Below are positions 1-7,889 of a DNA stretch of 21,837 nt, piece by piece. Every line of letters begins with the position of its first letter. The stretch's first letter is position 1. Where the stretch lies: the NCBI GenBank assembly GCA_001017865.1, contig LATQ01000396.1:1-21837 (forward strand), in the 5' to 3' direction. Made by a program: the position numbers and the translations under genes. Under the pieces are notes generated by a model, which was given only the letters and a program-made list of their open reading frames with translations, was not told the origin of the DNA and ran no database searches. Source of the DNA: Rhodococcus sp. IITR03 (GTDB lineage: Bacteria > Actinomycetota > Actinomycetes > Mycobacteriales > Mycobacteriaceae).

Positions 1-1731
1 CGGCGGTCCGGGGGGTACCGACCGCGGCGGGAATCAGATCGTGCGCTGCGGTGGGGGCGTGCCGCTCCAGCACTGCTGAGCCGCAGCACGGGTGGTGCGG
101 CGGGTGCACCAGGTGGCCATGAGCGCGGCGATCTCGCCGCCTTCGACCGGCAACAAGGCCTCGATGTGGCCGACCGGTTTGGAGCGCACCGCCGCGAGCA
201 CGTAGCCGATCGCCTCGGTGTCGAACCGGCCCAGGATCCGTTGCAGGTCGGGCAAAGCGCGCCACACGAAACCGGGCTGCGCGCCGTGGAGATAGGGCCG
301 GATCATCTCGACCGGGGCCTGCGAAAAGGTCTCGACCCTCAGACCTCGCGGATGCCGCAGAGCGGCCTCGATATGTGCCCGCCAGCCCGAGCCGGGACCG
401 ATGGGATAGCGGGGCGCAGTCTGCGTCCACCGCTGTCGTTCCCCGGCGCGCCAGCGCGTGCGCACCGGAGTGGGGAGGACTCGACCGAGACGGTGACCGG
501 TTTCGGTCGGCGATAGCCACCCACGGGGGCGAGGCCAACAGCGCCGGCACCCGGCCGGCCGGGACGTCCGCAGGGACTACGGTGTCGGAGGTTTCGGGGG
601 ACAGTTCGGGGTGGGTGCGCACATGGTCGTCGCGCAGGCGCTGGAGTCCGCGTTCGGTGAACAGGCGCAGCGCCCGGCGGGGGAAGCGGTCCGCGGCGGC
701 GAGCACCGAGCGTTCGACGTTCTTGCGGCCGAGGCGATCGAGCAGCAGAGCGAACGCCTCGTCGGTGGGCATGTGGGACAGATAGTCGTAGATTTTGTAG
801 CGGTTGGCGGCCGAGACGTTGCCGTCGGCGATCTCGGCGAGCAGCGGCGCGCACGCCGGCCCAGATGACAGACCAGACTGGCAGGACCGCTTTGCCGGTG
901 CCGATCATCCAGATCAGATGCCCGCGGTCGTGGCCGGCGTCGATCGATGCGTCGATGAGCGCGTCGAGTTGGTCCATCGTGGTGATCGATCCGAACAGCG
1001 CCTGCCGGTAGCCGTCGAGATCGCCCCAATGATTACGCGGGGGATCGCCGCGATGGCGGCGTCGACCCACTCCTGCCGGGATGGGAGCAGGTAGACGATC
1101 ATGGCGTCGACCGCCCGGGAGCGGCCCCGCAGTTGCGCGAATGCTTCCACCAGGGCGGTGTAGTCGTCGTCCGGCAGGGCGGCGACCAGACGCCGCAAGC
1201 GGATATGGGGATTCCACGGCCGGAATCCTTCGACTTGCCCACCGCGACAGCGCGTCGTCACGATGGGGCCTTGGATCAGGTCGGGGGCGACAGCGCCGAT
1301 GGCCGGGGGTCCCTCGTAGGCCGGTCGGCCATCGGAGGGGGTCGACCGTGCCACCCCGAGTTGTGTCATCGATGCGACCAGTTGCGCTGCCCCGGCGACC
1401 CCGAATCGGGTGACCCACAGATCCAGCAGGTCACCGGTGGCCGGGAAGTCGCTGGTGGCGCCCACCAGGGTCGCGATCACCGCGTGTCCGAGCACATTCG
1501 GTGCTCCGGTGAGGGCGGCGCGCCCGTGCGTAACGAGGTCCGGATCGGAATCGGGATTGTCCAGCGCCGAGGCGACGAACTCTGTTGCGTCGTCGTAGGT
1601 CCTCGCTGCCCGGGCGGCGGCGTCGGCGGACACCCGCTCGCGGGGAGCCGGGCCGAGTCCTCGGATCGGCAAGGCTGTGCCCCACCAGCGGTCGGCACAA
1701 CCCAACGGTCCTCGTCGGTAGCGGTGTCCAT
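1..1731 (-). CDS. DUF4132 / MolR-like large protein, 5' part only, frameshifted as read
   Basis: The gene starts at the ATG at 1731 (protein begins MDTATDEDRWVVPTA) and runs off the left edge. Reading across frames gives one continuous protein: an N-terminal helical region, then ADRFPRRALRL, then VPALLASPPW followed by RPKPV, then TRWRAGERQRW, and near the edge WLERHAPTAAHDLIPAAVG. The PPW segment, the WxxGE segment and the WLxRH...LiPaAvG segment are what I recall of the DUF4132 family, often found with WGR/MolR-type proteins; no biochemical role is established. Frame changes are needed near 1690, 1041, 852, 520, 478 and 72, mostly explained by one lost G or C in a short run (for example CAGTGCTGG for CAGTGGCTGG at 72). 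It could be a real decaying pseudogene, but neighbouring genes show the same errors. The family call is from memory of motifs, not a search. Confidence 0.6.
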
Positions 1732-1894
1732 GCCGGCGATTGTTACCGACGGTACCGACACCACGGCCGCCGACGCGCTACTGAGACAAATACAGGCCTT
1801 ACATCAGGTGAGATGTCGGGCGGCGGTCGATCGACTCGCCTGGCCGCCGGAGAGCCCGAATCCGTGGGATGAGGACGGCCCCGGCTGGCTGTAG
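1730..1894 (+). CDS. Possible small acidic protein (54 aa), unknown
   Basis: The ATG at 1730 opens a 54-residue frame ending at a TAG at 1892-1894. The product begins MPAIVTDGTDTTAADALL, has a short helical stretch (LLRQIQALHQVRC) and ends in an acidic tail PWDEDGPGWL. Composition and codon use look protein-like, and the frame is not the mirror of a coding frame beyond its first bases. Its start overlaps the start of the minus-strand DUF4132 gene, leaving no room for separate promoters, and I see no clear ribosome binding site. No family is recognised. Confidence 0.3.
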   Translation: MPAIVTDGTDTTAADALLRQIQALHQVRCRAAVDRLAWPPESPNPWDEDGPGWL

Positions 1895-2213
1895 CCCCGT
1901 ACCCAGATTCCGCACCGGTCGCGGCCGGTCGTGCCGGACCGACCCGCCGGTACCGCAGCCGGGATGTCCCCGCACCCACGGCGCGCGGGGACGTGTCATC
2001 TGCACAGCTCACAGCACATCTTCGGGCCACGCAGCGGGTCAGTCGGTGCTCTGGTTGTGCTGGCGGGCACGCCGGTAGGCGTAGGTGCAGGCGGCCGAAC
2101 GCCGGACCTGTTCGGAGCCGTCCACCCCGGCGCAGTCCCACGCCGTCGCTCAAGGTGGGAACCTCAACGGCATCAAGACTGTGAGTTACCCTGTGATCAG
2201 GAGGTGGATTGCT
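1895..2213. other. Intergenic region upstream of the toxin-antitoxin pair
   Basis: About 320 bases without a convincing gene. The only clear element is an AGGAGG ribosome binding site at 2199-2204, ten bases before the antitoxin ATG. The promoter of the pair should lie in the last 60 bases, where the sequence becomes less GC-rich (GTGAGTTACCCTGTGATCAG), but I cannot assign -35 and -10 boxes with confidence. Confidence 0.4.
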
Positions 2214-2605
2214 ATGACAACCGCACACCCACGCCCCGACCTCGCCGCCTACAACGACGCCGCCCGCATGACCCAATCACAGCTGGTCACCGCACTGCGC
2301 GACCTGCTCGGCGCCAAGCTCGTCGCCTACCTGGCAAGGTCAAGGAAACCCGCGCGGTCCGCCAGTGGGCCGAAGGCACCCGCACCATCAACAACGACAC
2401 CGACGTCGAACGCCTGCGCATCGCCTACCGCGCCGCCCGGCTGATCGCCGAACGCGACACCCCCGCCGTGGCCCAAACCTGGTTCCAGGGCCTGAACCCG
2501 ATTCTCGACGACCGACCGCCGGCGCTGCTGCTGCGCGAAGGCGAGCTGTCCGACGTCGGCCCGAAGGTCCTCGCCGCGGCCCGGCAGTTCGCGGCGGTCG
2601 GATGA
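2214..2605 (+). CDS. Xre/MbcA/ParS-type antitoxin of a RES toxin pair, one frame slip
   Basis: The ATG at 2214 has an AGGAGG site at 2199-2204. The restored protein is 130 residues. It has an N-terminal Xre-like helical part (AARMTQSQLVTALRDLLGAKLVAYLGKVKETRAVRQW in outline, residues about 17-55) and a C-terminal segment (QTWFQGLNPILDDRPPALLLREG, about 85-110) typical of the toxin-binding region of MbcA/ParS antitoxins (DUF2384). The frame breaks at about 2333, where CTGGCAAGG should read CTGGGCAAGG; restoring one G gives an exact codon count. The stop overlaps the toxin start by four bases (ATGA), so the two are translationally coupled. In this family the antitoxin neutralises the RES toxin and usually represses its own promoter; both roles are inferred here. 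Confidence 0.8.
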
Positions 2606-3346
2606 GCGCACCGGACCGAACGCTGATCTCCACCTCGCGCGGTGATGTCCGCTGCGTCCACGTCGACGGTGTGGCCGCCTACCGGGTGGGCTACCCACCG
2701 ACCTCGTGGAGTGGACACCGTGGGAGTTCGCCACCGACGGGCGCTTCACCGGCCGCCGGGGGTGATCCGGCGGGGGTGTGGCGAACCCTGTACGTCGGCG
2801 CGACCCACCTGTCCTGCTATCTCGAGGTCCTCGCCTACGCCCGTAAGAGCGACGAGCTCAGCGCCGCGCTCGACGAGATCGTCGACGACGACGAGGGCGA
2901 GTTCCCCACCATCGCGCCGGGTCGTGTCCCGCGGTCGTGGATGTCGTCGCGTGTTACCGGCAGCGGCACGATCACCGGATGGTTCGTCGTGCCCGGCGAC
3001 CCCGAGTCGGTGGCCACCTTGCGAGCCCTGTTCCGGCCCCACGCGATCCGGCTCGGTCTGCTCGATCTCGACACCGCGGCGATCCGCGACGGTCGCCCGC
3101 GTGCCCTGACCCAGGCGATCTCGCAGTGGGTCAACACTCTTTCCGATCCCGGTGGTGAGCCGGTGGCCGGCATCGAGTTCGAGTCCCGGCACGGTGACGT
3201 TGGTGCTCTGGGCGCTGTACGAGCGTCCCGGTGACGGACCGGTCAGCAAGAACCTCACGGTGCTCGACTACGGCCCCGTCGAGGAGCACGACCCCGATCT
3301 GATCGAAGCGATGCGCCTGCACAACCTGGTCTGGGAGGACGCCTGA
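2602..3346 (+). CDS. RES-domain toxin (MbcT-like, NAD+-consuming), frameshifted as read
   Basis: Starts at 2602 inside the antitoxin stop and is about 248 residues. RES-domain hallmarks in order: an early arginine in AAYRVGYP (about residue 30), WTPWEFATDGRFTGRRGDP, the strongly conserved VWRTLYVGATHLSCYLEVLA (about 60-80), then VPRSWMSSR, and a C-terminal GIEFESRHGD...LWALYERPG. In Mycobacterium tuberculosis the relative MbcT destroys NAD+ by phosphorolysis, starving the cell unless bound by MbcA. Frame changes are needed near 2693 (one C lost: TACCCA for TACCCCA), near 2757, and near 3205, where an apparent extra base (GACGTTGGTG for GACGTGGTG) differs from the usual missing base. The pair may be a plasmid- or island-stabilising module; that role is inference. 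Confidence 0.82.
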
Positions 3347-4145
3347 ATCGTCGGGTCGTACAGCGGCCGGCGACGAGAACGCCTGCCACCCGGGACATAG
3401 TGTCCTGACCGACATCGGATTGAGAGACAGCACCGATGGTGGAGGAGCGAGGACGAACGGATAGGGCTTCACGACGCGGGGTCGACACGGTGCTTACCTA
3501 CCGTGCGAGCCGCGTGGCCCGACGAATGGTTCATCGTCAATGGTGCTCGGGGTGGAAGCGCGGGGGCTGACCAGCCGCATTCGCGTGGCGTGCTCGATCT
3601 CGAACAATCCGTCCGGACGTTGGACAACATCGCCTGTATGTACGACATGCACGCCACCGCGTGGCGGGCGCTCATTCTCGAATTCGACAACCACCCCGAA
3701 CCAATGGAAGAAGTCCGTGTGCCCGAGGGTGGAGGTCTGGGATCTGTCCGCTGATCTCGTGGGGAATAGCGAAGAGCGGGTGCCTGTCTGTTCCGGTACG
3801 GGGTGTATGAGTAGATCGGTAGGTGCCCATGCTGGCCTGAGTTCGAGATGACATCGATCGGCGCCGCGGTAGTTGGCGGGATTGTCTTCGGGTCTACATC
3901 GACCCACCAATGGGCCCAGCGCCACCGACGTGCTCGCACGTTTGCGGACACGCGTCTCGGTCGAGATCTCGCCGGTCGATACCGATGAGCAGAAAGACCG
4001 GGTGCACTCAATCGCCTCTCGCGAAGTATGCAGCTCGGCTGCAGCCGAACGGAACTTCGTGAAGGCAAAGGGTTGAGCTCGGTCGAGACGAACCTCGGCC
4101 CTTGGGCCTCGGCGCTTCGAATGGGTGTGTGCCGCTCGGGGCGAG
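3347..4145. other. Approx. 800-base stretch without an assignable gene
   Basis: Open frames exist on both strands and cover each other. A plus frame from a GTG at 3503 to 3754 gives 83 residues (contains WPDEWFIVNG and AWRALILEFDNHPEP). A minus frame ending at 3494 contains TDFFHWFGVVVEFENERPPRGG and FEIEHATRMRLVS. Both have plausible composition, neither has a good start with a ribosome binding site, and I recognise neither. GC is visibly lower than in neighbouring genes. It may be a worn gene remnant. Nothing else was found apart from the short inverted repeat at 3393-3405. Confidence 0.4.
3393..3405. repeat. Short perfect inverted repeat GGACA-TAG-TGTCC
   Basis: Five-base arms around a 3-base centre, 47 bases after the RES toxin stop. 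It could be a weak operator or recombinase half-site pair. The arms are too short for a convincing terminator, and no function can be assigned. Confidence 0.3.
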
Positions 4146-4186
4146 CGGCCGCACCCGGCGCAGAGAGTGTGCACCGGGTGCGGCCG
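4146..4186 (-). terminator. Hairpin terminator after the L31-L32 genes
   Basis: A perfect 13-bp inverted repeat: CGGCCGCACCCGG at 4146-4158 pairs with CCGGGTGCGGCCG at 4174-4186, with a 15-base loop. It lies just beyond the L32 stop on the minus strand. No T-run follows, which is common for actinobacterial terminators. Confidence 0.65.
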
Positions 4187-4194
4187 AGGTCGGT

Positions 4195-4368
4195 TCAGAG
4201 TTCGCGGGGATCGATCAGGCCGGCGTGTACCGCTTTGATCAGGCGGCGTGGAACTCGGTAGGTGGTGCCCGAGAGTGTGATCGGGACGAGGGTGGGGGGA
4301 GTTGCTGTCCATTGTGCGCGCCGGGAGTGGGTGTTGGCGCGGGAGGTACGTCGTTTGGGTACTGCCAT
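4195..4368 (-). CDS. rpmF: 50S ribosomal protein L32, cysteine-free (zinc-independent) form
   Basis: 57 residues, starting [20 protein letters not shown], the invariant N-terminus of L32, which packs into the large ribosomal subunit. In the usual form the C-terminal half carries four cysteines of a zinc ribbon. Here that half reads [21 protein letters not shown] and has no cysteine at all. This is the C-minus paralogue made under zinc shortage so that ribosomes need less zinc. The ATG at 4368 lies 24 bases after the L31 stop in the same orientation, so the two share a transcript ended by the hairpin at 4146-4186. Such genes are typically repressed by Zur, but no Zur box is visible upstream because the cluster is cut short. 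The frame is uninterrupted. Confidence 0.9.
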   Translation of the reverse strand: MAVPKRRTSRANTHSRRAQWTATPPTLVPITLSGTTYRVPRRLIKAVHAGLIDPREL

Positions 4369-4391
4369 GACCGGAGTCCTTTCGAGGGGGG

Positions 4392-4643
4392 TCAGGGGCG
4401 ACGTCGGCCGTATTTGCGTTCGAATTTCTCTACGCGGCCGGCCGTGTCGAGTAGGCGGGCGGTGCCGGTCCAGTAAGGGTGCGAGGCGTTGGTGACGTCC
4501 GCGACGATCAGCGGGTAGGTGTTGCCGTCCGGCCAGTCGATGGTGCGGTCGGAGCGGGCGGTGGAGCGAGTCAGGAAGGAGGTTCCGGTGGTGGCGTCCT
4601 GGAACACCACGGGGTGATAGTCGGGGTGGATGCCGGGTTTCAT
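4392..4643 (-). CDS. rpmE2: 50S ribosomal protein L31 type B (zinc-independent)
   Basis: 83 residues beginning [20 protein letters not shown], with [15 protein letters not shown] and a basic end: the type B L31 pattern. It lacks the CxxC zinc-binding cysteines of type A L31, so it can replace that protein on the ribosome when zinc is scarce. The ATG at 4643 overlaps the stop of the upstream COG0523 remnant by four bases (ATGA), showing an original operon of metallochaperone, L31 and L32. The frame is intact. Normally under Zur control; here the operon has lost its front end, so its expression is uncertain. Confidence 0.93.
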   Translation of the reverse strand: MKPGIHPDYHPVVFQDATTGTSFLTRSTARSDRTIDWPDGNTYPLIVADVTNASHPYWTGTARLLDTAGRVEKFERKYGRRRP

Positions 4644-5110
4644 CGTCGTTCTCCTTCGAGCAGTGAGGTTTCCTGTTCGACCTGAGCGGTGGGTTCACAA
4701 GGGTCTTCGTGATGGTTGCCGAACGGGTCGGGCCAATTCGCCCACAGGTGCGGCTCGGAGAGTTCGGCGTCGGTGAGCAGCGCCCACTGCAGCGTCGTGC
4801 GGATCGCGTCGGGATCGGCGTCGTGGATGAGGATCACCATCGAGGTGTCGCGATCGCCGAAACGTTCGTCCCAGCGCAGCGCGGCGAGTGCTTGCCGTTC
4901 GGTGCTGGTGGCGGCGAGTTGTTCCGGTGTCATGGCCGCGAGCCACGGCCCGTCCTGGGTGACGCGCAGTCCGCCGCCTGCGGATTCGAGCAGCAGCGCA
5001 TGGTCGGGTTGGTGGCCACCCAGACTCGGCCGCGAGTGCGGATCACGTCCGGCGGCGCCGAGTCCGCAGCCAGGTTTCGTCGGAGCGAGGTGAGGCGAGT
5101 ATGGCGGACG
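4640..5110 (-). pseudogene. C-terminal remnant of a COG0523 (CobW/ZigA-type) zinc metallochaperone GTPase
   Basis: About 155 residues remain. They match the C-terminal domain of COG0523 proteins: DVIRTRGRVWVATNP, then [40 protein letters not shown] and a final [22 protein letters not shown]. These GTPases are thought to deliver zinc or manage its scarcity. The N-terminal GTPase domain with its P-loop and CxCC-type metal motif, about 250 residues, is absent: upstream of about 5110 similarity ends and the terminator of the transporter gene begins. One further frame slip lies near 5005 (CCCGACC for CCCGGACC). The fragment cannot work as a GTPase. Its overlap with L31 marks it as the former first part of a Zur-type operon. 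The exact left break is approximate. Confidence 0.75.
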
Positions 5111-5189
5111 CCGCCCTTACCGCAGGGAGTGGGTGAGGGTGGTGTTTTCGCGTTTCGGCGCACGGGACCGCCACGATAAGACGAACTGA

Positions 5190-5225
5190 CGTCTGTGAGC
5201 CACGTGTACACGTGGCTCACAGACG
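5190..5225 (-). terminator. 36-bp perfect palindrome, probable terminator of the transporter gene
   Basis: The sequence from 5190 to 5225 is its own reverse complement, with arms CGTCTGTGAGCCACGTG meeting at TA. It lies seven bases beyond the transporter stop on the minus strand and would fold into a long hairpin in RNA. A short T-rich stretch (GTTCGTCTTATC) follows in the transcript direction. Perfect symmetry without a spacer also fits a binding site or a recombination junction, since the truncated COG0523 gene begins about 80 bases further on. Confidence 0.6.
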
Positions 5226-5231
5226 AGGAAC

Positions 5232-6665
5232 TCAACGTTCGCTGGGGATGTGCTCGGCGATGTCTTCGAGGGATCGGCCGGTGGTCTTGGGGCCGAATAT
5301 CCATACGAGGCGGCGGTGATGACGAACAGGACTGCAGACAGCAGTAGCACGGTGGAGCCTCCGAAGGCATCCAGAATCGTCAATCCGAGGAACGGCATCA
5401 GGAGCGCGAACAGCCGTCCTGATCCGTAGCACAGGCCGATGGCTGTCGACCGCAGCCGGGTGGGGAACACCTCGGAGGCGTACATGTTCGTGCAGCTTGA
5501 GTGGACATTGGAGGCGAACCCGGTGGCGAAACCGGCGGCCATGATGATCGCGTCTCCGGTTCCGTAGCCGAAGACAAGGCCGGCGGCAGCGGTGGCCAGG
5601 GCGGTGCTCACTGCCAGGGTACGGCGTTCGAGTTTCTCGGCGACGATTGCGGCGGTCAGGGCACCAAGAGGATATCCGACGGCCATCGCGGCAGTGTAGA
5701 ACAACGATTTGGTGATGTCGTATCCCTTGTCCACCAGCAGGACTGGGGCTAGGGAGCTGAAGCCGTAGTAGGCAAGTACGCCGATGGTCCACAGTGATCC
5801 CACTGCAATCATGGCATTGCGGGTGCTGCCGCGGAACAGGTCGGAGACCTTCGCCTTGGAGTGCTCGTCGACCTGCGGGGGCAGAGCGGCGTAGTCGGGA
5901 GCCGGCAGTTCCGCGCCGGTGCGGCGCCTCACGTCGTCCTCGATCCTGCGTAGTTCGGCGTCGGCATCGGCGGTGCGGCCGACGGAGACGAGCCAGCGGG
6001 TGATTCGGGCAGGTTACGGCGCATCCACAGCAGCACGAGGATGCCGCTGGCGCCGAGGACGAGCAGCCAGCGCCAGCCGTCGATGAGGAAGTGGGTGCGG
6101 GCGAGCGGGGCCCGGCGAGAGCGACCAAAGGGTAGGCAGCGAATGCGAGGGTGAACGCGTAACCGATGTAGCGGCCGCGGCGGTGTCGGGGAATAAACTC
6201 ACCGAGGTAGGTGGGGATCAGGGCGGCTTCGGCGCCGGCACCGATCCCGGCGGCGAGACGGCAGACGATGAGGAACCACACGTTCGGGGAGCAGGCGGCC
6301 AGTAGGGAGAACGCGAGGTAGATGGCGAGGTTGATCAGGAACATCTTCTTGCGGCCGACTCGGTCGGCGACACGTCCGAGGGTCATGGCGCCGATGAACA
6401 TGCCGAGAAAGACCGAACCGATCAGGCTCGCCTTCTCGAAGGTGCTCAGGTCCCACAGGGGAGCGAGTACGGCGGCAAGCACGCCTCCGAGGAACACCTC
6501 GAAGAATTCGTAGAAGGCGCCGATGCCGACCAGGGCGGTCAGCTTCCGATGCCAGGAGCCGACAGGTAGTCGTTCCAGACGGGCGGCGGTGGTCAACGCG
6601 TCGATCCGCGGCGGGTCTGTGGCAGCGGGCGAGCCACCCGAAGTCAGAGTCATGATGAGCTTCAT
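5232..6665 (-). CDS. MFS transporter, probable aromatic acid:proton symporter, frameshifted as read
   Basis: The restored protein is 478 residues with about twelve membrane segments. Visible family marks: first helix region GAFYEFFEVFLGGVLAAVL, the loop 2-3 motif GRVADRVGRKKMF, RLAAGIGAGAEAALIPTYLGEF with PRHRRGR, the central loop (RRRTGAELPAPDYAALPPQVDEH), and ASEVFPTRLRSTAIGLCYG in the second half. It ends GPKTTGRSLEDIAEHIP. This layout fits the metabolite/aromatic acid:H+ symporter subgroup of MFS, and the neighbouring homogentisate genes suggest uptake of a hydroxyphenylacetate or similar acid; the substrate is inference. Frame slips near 6112, 6000 and 5308 each correspond to one lost C or G in a run. 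The start at 6665 has no strong ribosome binding site; the ATG at 6653 is an alternative. It follows iclR in the same direction across a 150-base gap. Confidence 0.82.
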   Translation of the reverse strand: MKLIMTLTSGGSPAATDPPRIDALTTAARLERLPVGSWHRKLTALVGIGAFYEFFEVFLGGVLAAVLAPLWDLSTFEKASLIGSVFLGMFIGAMTLGRVADRVGRKKMFLINLAIYLAFSLLAACSPNVWFLIVCRLAAGIGAGAEAALIPTYLGEFIPRHRRGRYIGYAFTLAFAAYPLVALAGPRSPAPTSSSTAGAGCSSSAPAASSCCCGCAVTCPNHPLARLRRPHRRCRRRTTQDRGRREAPHRRGTAGSRLRRSAPAGRRALQGEGLRPVPRQHPQCHDCSGITVDHRRTCLLRLQLPSPSPAGGQGIRHHQIVVLHCRDGRRISSWCPDRRNRRRETRTPYPGSEHRPGHRCRRPCLRLRNRRRDHHGRRFRHRVRLQCPLKLHEHVRLRGVPHPAAVDSHRPVLRIRTAVRAPDAVPRIDDSGCLRRLHRATAVCSPVRHHRRLVWIFGPKTTGRSLEDIAEHIPSER

Positions 6666-6767
6666 CGTTCGTTGAGAGCGTTATGGCGGGGTGCGTATTG
6701 AGTCGGTGACACCGCCGCTCGGCACAGGGAGTGTGCTCCGAGTCACAGGCGGTATGGTGAGAAAGTC

Positions 6768-6786
6768 TGACACGGACACCGTTTCA
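6768..6786. promoter_or_regulatory. Inverted repeat in the transporter promoter region
   Basis: TGACACGG and CCGTTTCA flank a 3-base centre, 7 of 8 arm positions pairing. It lies in the gap between iclR and the transporter, about 100 bases before the transporter start. The inner CGGACA at 6773-6778 matches a half-site of the GTCC-N7-GGAC operator found elsewhere in the cluster. An operator role is inferred. Confidence 0.4.
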
Positions 6787-6817
6787 AACAGATTTCAGTT
6801 CAAGAATCGGCTTGTAC

Positions 6818-7602
6818 TTAACTCGGACTGACAACTGCACTGGTAAACAGGTTTCTTTCGATCTGACGAGCGGCCTGCGTTACGGCTTCTGCCACTTCCG
6901 CCACGCGGGAGCGTGGCAATCGGCTGCCCGGTGCCGCGATGCTCACCGCGCCAACGGTCTCGCCGAAGGTATCGACGATCCAGGTGCCCACCGAGGACAC
7001 TCCTACGGTGATCTGATCCTGGATAAAGACGTAACCGTTTCGTTCGCCGTCGGCCACCATTCGGCGTAGTTCCGGTTCCTCGATGCTCCACTCCGACGAC
7101 AGTGTGGTCGAGACGTCGCGAAGGACATTTTCGCGTTCGTCTTCGGCAAGGCCGGTGAGGATTGCGAGTCCACCGCTACCGAGTCCGAGAGGTCGGCGGC
7201 TGCCGATGCGGAGACTGACCACCCGGATCGGGGAGGGGCCGCTGAGCCGATCGAGACAGACGGCTTCCGATCCGCTACGCAGGAACAGGTAGGCGGTGTC
7301 TCCGAGTTTGTTGGCGAGGCTCGTCATGGCCTGGCGGCTACGCCTCGGATGTCGAACTGTCCGGCGGCGGCGATACCCAGTTCGAAGGTCAGGGGGCCGA
7401 GGGCATACGTTCCGCTGTCGGCGTTTTGATGAACGAGGCCGGCGGCGCGGAGTTGGCTCAGGACGCGGTGGGCCGATGAATGGGGTACGCCGCAGCGCTG
7501 TGCCACTTGCGTAAGCGCGAGCCCTCCTTGTCCGGCACTCGCCAGAACCTTGAGGATCGCGACCCCGCGGTTGAGTGAACCGCCAACTTCATCTGTTGTC
7601 AT
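6818..7602 (-). CDS. IclR-family transcriptional regulator of the homogentisate cluster, one frame slip
   Basis: Restored length is 261 residues, normal for IclR proteins. The N-terminal winged helix-turn-helix is visible (LNRGVAILKVLASAG, LTQVAQRCGVPHSSAHRVLSQLRAAGLV, residues about 10-70). The C-terminal effector domain follows, with LGDTAYLFLRSG, RPLGLGSGGLAILTGL, ERNGYVFIQDQITVGVSSVG and VGAVSIAAPGSRL. One C is missing near 7335 (GCCGCC for GCCCGCC). The ATG at 7602 was chosen because it begins the family N-terminus and sits exactly where a transcript from the promoter at 7610-7638 should start. It is divergent from hmgA and precedes the transporter gene. IclR proteins of such clusters sense an aromatic acid; homogentisate or the entry substrate is the likely ligand by inference. 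Confidence 0.88.
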
Positions 7603-7619
7603 AGTCCGAATAGTGGACT
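7603..7619. promoter_or_regulatory. Probable IclR operator 1 (AGTCCGAATAGTGGACT)
   Basis: Five-base perfect arms AGTCC/GGACT around seven bases. It shares the pattern GTCCGAWWANYGGAM with sites at 7709-7725 and 9417-9433 in the same cluster. Its position over the -10 box of iclR fits autorepression. Confidence 0.6.
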
Positions 7620-7638
7620 GGGCTATATGGTGTGTCAA
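7603..7638 (-). promoter_or_regulatory. iclR promoter, predicted leaderless transcript
   Basis: On the minus strand TTGACA (7638-7633) is followed by a 17-base spacer and CACTAT (7615-7610). Seven bases later comes the iclR ATG at 7602, which would be the first transcribed base. The operator 7603-7619 covers the -10 box, so binding there would block the gene's own transcription. Confidence 0.55.
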
Positions 7639-7708
7639 GGGCTTATCCAGGCATCTTTCTCCCACATTGGGGTCTTGTGAGGAAACTCGGGAGAGCACTG
7701 AGGAATAC

Positions 7709-7725
7709 CGTCCGAATATCGGAAA
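7709..7725. promoter_or_regulatory. Probable IclR operator 2, upstream of hmgA
   Basis: CGTCCGAATATCGGAAA matches the cluster pattern GTCCGAWWANYGGAM and contains the perfect repeat TCCGA-ATA-TCGGA. It lies about 165 bases before the hmgA ATG and about 107 bases upstream of the iclR start, so it could act on either promoter. No hmgA -10/-35 pair could be set with confidence. Confidence 0.55.
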
Positions 7726-7748
7726 GAGTGTCGGCGGTGCTCGGGCGA

Positions 7749-7771
7749 ATGATGCTGGTCCGCCGCATCAT
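7749..7771 (+). repeat. Inverted repeat in the hmgA leader
   Basis: ATGATGC at 7749-7755 pairs with GCATCAT at 7765-7771 across nine bases. It would lie either in the promoter or in the 5' leader of hmgA, depending on the transcript start. A small hairpin or operator are both possible; no function is claimed. Confidence 0.3.
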
Positions 7772-7889
7772 CGGACTGAAAGCCTATTGAAAGGTGACTC
7801 GAGGCATCCTGGCATCCGACTTCCTCGGTTGGCTTCATCGAGCTTTTCTCGCTGACCACAGCACGTCGTGCACATCGAACGGAGAATCA

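Noticed and set aside
6728..6739. GGAGTGTGCTCC small hairpin upstream of the transporter
   Set aside because: Only four-base arms; expected by chance.
7861..7871. Palindrome GCACGTCGTGC ahead of the hmgA ribosome binding site
   Set aside because: Short GC-rich palindromes are frequent in this sequence, and its position within 20 bases of the start gives no clear role.
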